DNA of 10,312 nucleotides from JBGTKH01 sp041744735 (GTDB lineage Bacteria > Planctomycetota > Planctomycetia > Pirellulales > Pirellulaceae). Below are positions 6,119 through 10,312 of this stretch, piece by piece (position 1 is the stretch's first letter; each line of letters starts with the position of its first letter). The position numbers were made by a program, and so were the translations under genes. The notes beneath the pieces were generated by a model. It did no database searches and was not told the DNA's origin. It saw only the letters and a list, made by a program, of their open reading frames with translations. The stretch covers positions 1 through 10,312 of the forward strand of contig JBGTKH010000323.1 in NCBI GenBank assembly GCA_041744735.1, read 5' to 3'.

Positions 6119-7055
6119 ATCCAATACAGCATGTTCAGTTCGCAATGGCCCTTCGTTGAACTCCATCGTTCGCTCCACGAACATCGCGGGGCCGACGCTT
6201 ACACCGATTTGCTCGAACGTTGGCCGGAGAACAACGCCGACGAAGTTCGCTGGATCGCCGATTTCCAACAACGCACAAACGACGATTGGACCGTCGCAAC
6301 CGACGAAGACCTCTGCCGGCTTTACGCCCTCTTTCGCGTCACGTCGACACTGCTGTTGCGATTCCAATCCGGCCGGGCCGATGGAACGGACTATGACGGG
6401 CTCGCCATCACACTGGAGGGATTCCAACTGTTCCACGAACATCTAGGATTCCGCGTTCCCCATGTCCGGAAATATCATCCATTCTTTCACGAAATCCTTT
6501 CGGTCACTCAAACACCAGACGACGACTCTGCAGTCCAACTTGCCAAATGTGTATGGCCATGCTTGATGCTCGGCGAAATGGTGTTTTGCCGTGCTGGCTG
6601 CGCCGTTGTCGGTGGCTCGACGCAGGTCGCTAAAGACATTGCTGAAACAAGCACGCTTTACTGGACATATCGCCGCAAGGATCGACCGTACAATGATCTG
6701 TCCCACGGTTGGGGCCACAATTCCCAATGGCGCACGGCCCACCGTCGCGACTACCGCGACGCAGGTGGATATCATTTCAATGTGGATGGTCGCCACTCAC
6801 TGAATGACCCCGATTGCGTTGTGGACGATCTCGCGGTGGATACAATGATCGAATTGGTCCGCAACCGTTGCCTGATCCGCACTCGCGTTGACGATTCCGA
6901 TTTGTTTCCCTACGACTACAGCTACACGGAAGATGCAGAACAAAGCGGTGAACCCGAGCGGCTACATTTTCCGCGATTCAACGATTAAACTGATGTAGAG
7001 GTTTTCCGTGATTCGACGCGGTCCCTGATGGTCCGCCGCCGGGTTACCTTTGTCG
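6113..7055 (+). mobile_element. Integron gene cassette 4
   Basis: Starts TTCTGC (the R' of attC3) and ends at the G of the R' of attC4. The rare box pair GTTCTGC and GCAGAAC is complementary across the cassette, which supports a single insertion event. Confidence 0.85.
6131..6988 (+). CDS. Uncharacterised 285-residue cassette protein
   Basis: ATG 6131 lies 18 nt inside the cassette, a short leader typical of cassette genes; no strong ribosome binding site is seen. The product has no signal peptide and no clear membrane segment. It is rich in aromatic and acidic residues. The most distinctive segment is DLSHGWGHNSQWRTAHRRDY (189-208), preceded by TLYWTYRRKDRPYND, followed by GGYHFNVDG. The His, Trp, Asn and Arg of this block look conserved, as in a binding or catalytic site, but I do not recognise the family. 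The N-terminal part (about 25-125) is helical. From about residue 269 the protein is encoded by attC4 and the stop is inside the stem of that site, so the C-terminal tail is dictated by recombination-site sequence. Confidence 0.75.
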   Translation: MFSSQWPFVELHRSLHEHRGADAYTDLLERWPENNADEVRWIADFQQRTNDDWTVATDEDLCRLYALFRVTSTLLLRFQSGRADGTDYDGLAITLEGFQLFHEHLGFRVPHVRKYHPFFHEILSVTQTPDDDSAVQLAKCVWPCLMLGEMVFCRAGCAVVGGSTQVAKDIAETSTLYWTYRRKDRPYNDLSHGWGHNSQWRTAHRRDYRDAGGYHFNVDGRHSLNDPDCVVDDLAVDTMIELVRNRCLIRTRVDDSDLFPYDYSYTEDAEQSGEPERLHFPRFND

Positions 7056-7061
7056 TTGGAC
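6935..7061 (+). other. attC4 integron recombination site
   Basis: R'' GCAGAAC (6935-6941), 8 nt, extrahelical G 6950, L'' AACCCG (6951-6956), extrahelical A 6957, GCGGC (6958-6962) with GCCGC (7035-7039), L' CGGGTT (7040-7045), 9 nt, R' GTTGGAC (7055-7061), which fits GTTRRRY exactly. Length 127 bp. It overlaps the last 54 bp of the cassette 4 gene. Confidence 0.9.
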
Positions 7062-7107
7062 TGGCCGCTGCGCGGGGACGCTACCGCGTTTAAGGAATTC
7101 TTTGGCA

Positions 7108-7458
7108 ATGTCGCAGCCACACCAGACGATCCTCGGCTACAGCGGCTTGGAGCTGTTCGAGGAGTGCTATGGCTACAACGAGAACGCCTGCTACATCGCG
7201 GATAGTCCGGCCGCCGCGGGGCGCTTCATGGAGTACTCCGGCTGCGGGGCGGAGTACCGGATTGACCCGCTGACGCTCTCCCAAATCATGCAGGACTTCG
7301 GCTCCTCCTGCGGCGAGTTCGCTATGGAGACGGCGGCCTTTGCCAAGTTTCGCGCGGCCGCGCAGCAGGCCGGCATCCGGTTCGAGAGCGAGGCCGTCGA
7401 CGGCTCGCCGGAATTGACGCTGGTGCATGTGGAAGGGGTCGAGATCCAGCCTGACTAA
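7108..7458 (+). CDS. Small hypothetical protein, 116 residues
   Basis: The start is ATG 7108, with AAGGA at 7092-7096; TTG 7102 is possible, with better spacing to that AAGGA. The product is acidic and soluble-looking. It begins MSQPHQTILGYSGLELFEEC, then has YGYNENACYIADSP, a Gly/Cys patch (SGCGAEYRIDP) and a C-terminal strand run (ELTLVHVEGVEI). Cys20, Cys28, Cys46 and Cys68 are scattered without a CxxC pair. I do not recognise the family. It follows attC4 by 46 bp but no matching attC closes it, so whether it is cassette cargo is unclear. Confidence 0.6.
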   Translation: MSQPHQTILGYSGLELFEECYGYNENACYIADSPAAAGRFMEYSGCGAEYRIDPLTLSQIMQDFGSSCGEFAMETAAFAKFRAAAQQAGIRFESEAVDGSPELTLVHVEGVEIQPD

Positions 7459-7522
7459 AAGGCCGCGCGGGCTCCGTGGGGTGCTTGCCGCGCGCTCACA
7501 GTTTCGCTCTGCTGGTAAGATC

Positions 7523-7870
7523 ATGCTCACGCTTCAGCAGATCTTGCAACATGTTCATCGAACCGCCGCCACAGAATTCACAGCCGCAACAGATGGTCAA
7601 GTACCTGGCCCGCTACCTGACCGGCGGACCGATCTCCGACCGGCGATTGATCGCGCACGAAGCGGGTCACGTCACGTTCTGGGCGCGCAGCAAAAACAAA
7701 GACTCCGGCCATCGGCCGCGTCCGTTCCGCTTGCCGGGCGCAGTCCCGACCCTCCGACCTCCCCATGTCCCAATTAACGCTTCTCCCGATGCCTCTCGCC
7801 GGCGATCCACAACCGCCCGCGCCCGCGGTCTGCGCGGCCCGCCATCCGTTGCTCCTCGCCTCGGGTCATC
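7523..7870 (+). pseudogene. IS91-family transposase remnant
   Basis: Three frames carry transposase-like pieces. Frame 2 from 7523 reads MLTLQQILQHVH, similar to the N terminus of IS91-type enzymes. The frame from 7551 reads QMVKYLARYLTGGPISDRRL, then VTFWARSKNK and RPFRLPGA, the well-known conserved block near the C-terminal part. The frame from 7765 reads LTLLPMPLAGDPQPPAPAVC, like the C-terminal tail before a Cys pair. The catalytic HUH and two-Tyr segments expected between the first two pieces are absent, so an internal deletion plus frameshifts is likely. IS91 elements move by rolling circle and can carry or delete flanking DNA. The middle block is firm; the outer pieces are tentative. 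Bases 7871-8125 hold no other recognised feature. Confidence 0.7.
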
Positions 7871-8125
7871 ACCGGTCAACCATAACGACCGCGCGCCCCT
7901 TCGACCGCCACAGCCTTCCGACTCCGCATGTTTGCCGCCCGCATCAACTTGCATGTGGCGACTCCGAAGCGTTACCATGAGCACACTTCGCCGGCCAGCG
8001 TGATGGAATCCGCAAAGCGTCCTCCGCCCGCGAAGCAGCAAAGTTCAACGCCCGAACTACCCGTCTCAAAGCAGCCGGATAGTTCGCAATTCGTTAGCCG
8101 GCAAACCAGCACACGGGAAGGCGCG

Positions 8126-9460
8126 ATGAATGACCAGCACGCTTCGACGCACGATGCTCGCTTGCCCGTCGAGCCGATTGATCGCGTGGTCGAGCCGGTC
8201 GCTCGCTTTCTCCATGTCGAGTCTGCCAGCGGCGGCGTACTCCTTCTGGTCACGGTGGCCGCCTTGGTTCTCGCAAACTCTTCAGCATCCGAGGACTTTC
8301 TTTCGTTCTGGAAGACGCCCATCGGCTTTTCGGTCGGCGCCTTCGAGATGCGTCACTCGTTGAAGCATTGGATCAACGATGGCTTGATGGTGATCTTCTT
8401 CTTCGTCGTTGGGTTAGAAGTCAAACGTGAATTGGTACTCGGTGAACTGCGGGGTCTTCGCGCGGCTGCCCTCCCCATCGCCGCCGCCCTTGGTGGGATG
8501 GTGGCACCGGCGGCCCTCTATCTGGCCTTTCAGTGGGGCGAGGCCGGCCAACGCGGTTGGGGCATCCCAATGGCGACGGACATCGCCTTCGTCGTCGGAT
8601 GCCTGGCCGTCTTGGGGCCGCGGGTGCCCCGCAGCCTGAGGATTCTGCTGCTGTCACTTGCCATCGCCGATGACGTCGGGGCGATTCTGGTGATTGCCAT
8701 TGGCTATACGAGTGAACTCCGCCTGTCTGCTCTTGTGTGGGGCATCCTCGGCATCGGTCTCGTGATGCTCCTGCCGCGCATCGGCGTCCGCAGTATCCTG
8801 CTTTATGTCCTACTCGGGGTTGGGATATGGTTGGGGTTTCATGAATCCGGCGTGCATGCCACGATCGCCGGAGTAATCCTGGGGTTGCTTACCCCAGCAC
8901 GGCCCTGGGTCAGCAAAGGTCTGCTCGCGCAGTTCGTTCACAAACTTGCTGGCTTTATCCAAGGGGATTCGTGGCAGGATGCACACGAACGTCAGGCCGT
9001 GGTGCGGTCGGTGGAGCGGGCGGCGCGAGAAACAATCTCGCCCGTGGAGCGGTTGGAAGCGGCTCTCCACCCTTGGGTCGGTTTTGTCATTATGCCGCTC
9101 TTCGCCTTTGCGAACGCGGGCGTGCCCATCGACGCCGGAGCTTTCACGAATTCGGTAGCTGTTGCCGTCGTGGTCGGCCTGGGCATTGGGAAGCCCCTTG
9201 GTATCGTCCTTTTCAGTTGGCTCGCAGTGCGCATTGGGCTGGCGAAGCTACCGGAAGGGGTTTCTTGGGGCATTCTGGCAGCGGGTGGAGTCCTGGCGGG
9301 GATTGGCTTCACAATGTCGCTCTTCATTGCGGGGCTGGCGCTGAGTGAGCGATTGTTGGATGCGGCCAAGATTGGCATACTGTCAGGGTCGGCGTTGTGT
9401 GCCGTGCTTGGAATGGCGCTCCTGTTCTGGCTCCTGCCAAGTCCAGCAAAGAGGGGGTGA
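8126..9460 (+). CDS. nhaA: Na+/H+ antiporter NhaA
   Basis: This encodes 444 residues. ATG 8126 is chosen because GGGAAGG lies 4 nt upstream and NhaA-like sequence begins soon after (VEPIDRVVEPVARFLHVESA); the frame is open back to 7928 but that part is not NhaA-like. It is an inner-membrane, electrogenic 2H+/Na+ exchanger used in pH and sodium homeostasis. Visible hallmarks: GLEVKREL (96-103), PMATDIAF (148-155; Asp152 matches E. coli D133), AIADDVGAI (179-187; Asp182-Asp183 match the essential D163-D164 pair), GKPLGI (355-360; Lys356 matches K300) and GIGFTMSLFIAGLA (392-405). About twelve membrane segments. A hydrophilic insert (about 276-312, rich in E and R) sits mid-protein. The full length suggests a working gene. 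The stop is 6 nt before attC5, so the gene lies where a cassette gene would. Confidence 0.95.
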   Translation: MNDQHASTHDARLPVEPIDRVVEPVARFLHVESASGGVLLLVTVAALVLANSSASEDFLSFWKTPIGFSVGAFEMRHSLKHWINDGLMVIFFFVVGLEVKRELVLGELRGLRAAALPIAAALGGMVAPAALYLAFQWGEAGQRGWGIPMATDIAFVVGCLAVLGPRVPRSLRILLLSLAIADDVGAILVIAIGYTSELRLSALVWGILGIGLVMLLPRIGVRSILLYVLLGVGIWLGFHESGVHATIAGVILGLLTPARPWVSKGLLAQFVHKLAGFIQGDSWQDAHERQAVVRSVERAARETISPVERLEAALHPWVGFVIMPLFAFANAGVPIDAGAFTNSVAVAVVVGLGIGKPLGIVLFSWLAVRIGLAKLPEGVSWGILAAGGVLAGIGFTMSLFIAGLALSERLLDAAKIGILSGSALCAVLGMALLFWLLPSPAKRG

Positions 9461-9466
9461 GCAGCC

Positions 9467-9563
9467 GCCGAACCAGACGCTGCACCTGACCGGGGCCGCA
9501 TTACGGTTTTTCGGAGTACAACGTCTCAGCAGCGGCCCCGGCAGGTGAGCTGGGTCGTTCGGC
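9467..9563 (+). other. attC5 integron recombination site after nhaA
   Basis: R'' GCCGAAC (9467-9473), 8 nt, extrahelical G 9482, L'' CACCTG (9483-9488), extrahelical A 9489, a perfect 10-bp stem (9490-9499 with 9532-9541), L' CAGGTG (9542-9547), 9 nt, R' GTTCGGC (9557-9563). Its geometry is identical to attC1-4. Unlike them, its R'' does not complement the previous R' (GTTGGAC of attC4). Bases 9564-9765 after it contain no gene and no further attC that I can see. Confidence 0.9.
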
Positions 9564-9765
9564 CCAGATAATTCAGCGAGCATTTCCAATACGCATCGAC
9601 CGTGGGCTGGGACGGGAAGTTGACTTCGGCCGCTCTTGCTGTGGAATGCGACCTGCTTACCACAGGGCCTGCTGCTAAAACGTCGATGCTTGTGAAGCCA
9701 TTGGCTGCTCGAACGCACGCACTTTCCGGGAGAGGCTACTTAAAGAAGCCCGGATTCCCTTCCGC

Positions 9766-10312
9766 TCAATACCGCGCCACATCTTTGGCGGCGCCTTCGG
9801 GGTGGAGCGTTTGAATCGTCTCTTGGGCTTTCTGAGTCATCATGCGCAGATCGCTGCCGACGGCTAGGAATTGCATGCCTTGGGCGGCGCGCTTCAGAGC
9901 CGACTGCGGGTCCATGGCGTGGATGCCGGTGGGGGTGCCGACTTTCTTGCCGACTTCGATCACGCGCTGGACCATCGCTTCGTGCTCTTCGGGCGACGGG
10001 TCATTTCCATCGGGCGTGCGCATTTGGGCTCGCAGGTCGTTGGGGCCGATGAAGATGGCGTCGCAGCCGGGCAGGCTGTAAATCTGTTCGGCGTTCTGCA
10101 CGCCCAGCGGACTTTCGGTTTGCAGCACGACCAGGATTTCGTCGTTCGCGCGGGCGTAGTAGTCGCCGGCCGTGGCGTCGAAGTTCATCGAATGCATGCC
10201 GCCGCCGACGCTGCGGTTGCCGGCCGGCGGGTACTTGGCTGCGGCGATGGCGATCTTGGCCTGCTCGACCGTATCGACCATTGGCACGACGATGCCCCAC
10301 GCGCCGGCGTCC
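9766..10312 (-). CDS. HpcH/HpaI-family aldolase, partial (5' end outside window)
   Basis: The last 181 residues of a gene continuing beyond the right edge; the frame is open to the edge (DAGAWGIVVPMVDTVEQA), so the GTG at 10287 is not the start. The family is the metal-dependent class II HpcH/HpaI aldolases, which split or form 2-oxo acids such as 4-hydroxy-2-oxoheptanedioate. Supporting motifs are the VPMVDTVEQA turn, KYPPAGNRSVGG (family usually YPP-G-RG-G), LQTES (the Glu is a metal-ligand position) and CDAIFIGPNDL (Asp ligand; family usually GP-DLS). The substrate is not predictable; this branch is also annotated as 2-dehydro-3-deoxyglucarate or related aldolases. Cytosolic. It converges on the attC5 end of the array and is probably host backbone. 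Confidence 0.9.
   Translation of the reverse strand, partial: DAGAWGIVVPMVDTVEQAKIAIAAAKYPPAGNRSVGGGMHSMNFDATAGDYYARANDEILVVLQTESPLGVQNAEQIYSLPGCDAIFIGPNDLRAQMRTPDGNDPSPEEHEAMVQRVIEVGKKVGTPTGIHAMDPQSALKRAAQGMQFLAVGSDLRMMTQKAQETIQTLHPEGAAKDVARY

Noticed and set aside
7928..8125. Longer NhaA start
   Set aside because: The extension is low-complexity and unlike NhaA; ATG 8126 has a good ribosome binding site and the right length.
9564..9765. Cassette or gene between attC5 and the aldolase gene
   Set aside because: No closing attC, no credible ribosome binding site and no recognisable protein in any frame.

Overview
The window looks like chromosomal DNA of a planctomycete (Planctomycetota, probably Pirellulales-like). 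The pointers are moderate-to-high GC, palindromic intergenic repeats of the type this phylum is full of (a GCTAGC-rich element, an AACCCGAAGCGTAAGCGAGG element), a leftover that resembles the C-terminal tail of planctomycete ECF sigma factors, and a secreted glycoside-hydrolase-like enzyme. This assignment comes from sequence flavour alone.

Left part (1-3665). A nested palindromic repeat block (about 101-371) lies at the end of a minus-strand gene for a secreted glycoside-hydrolase-like protein (366-1460). A divergent intergenic region with a second nested palindrome follows. Next comes a plus-strand gene (1836-3203) whose reading frame is interrupted by one in-frame TGA directly after a Cys codon in a thioredoxin-like domain. 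The same frame stays open on both sides, and a GC-rich hairpin with bacterial SECIS geometry starts 3 nt after the TGA. I read this as a candidate selenoprotein. From 3204 to 3665 there is no convincing gene, only structured repeat DNA.

Middle part (3593-7061). This is an integron gene-cassette array with no integrase in view. Four attC sites (attC1-4), with a degenerate one before them (attC0), share one geometry: R'' box, 8 nt, extrahelical G, 6-nt L'', extrahelical A, palindromic stem, 6-nt L', 9 nt, R' box. The R' box closing each site is complementary to the R'' box of the next site, as expected for cassettes inserted as circles. Cassette 1 holds a broken hemopexin-repeat gene (4-bp insertion plus a 67-bp micro-inversion) and a TPR-like gene. 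Cassettes 2 and 3 encode small proteins resembling immunity-type or uncharacterised families. Cassette 4 encodes a 285-residue protein of unknown function that reads into its own attC.

Right part (7062-10312). A small orphan gene is followed by a decayed IS91-family transposase in several frames and then an intact nhaA Na+/H+ antiporter gene. nhaA is followed at once by a fifth full attC site. The R boxes of attC4 and attC5 do not match, so this 2.5-kb stretch is not one simple cassette; the IS91 remnant may mark a non-integrase rearrangement. The window ends in the 3' part of a minus-strand HpcH/HpaI-family aldolase gene.

The genes form no single pathway. The main themes are a mobile cassette platform, a likely selenoprotein, and decayed mobile DNA.
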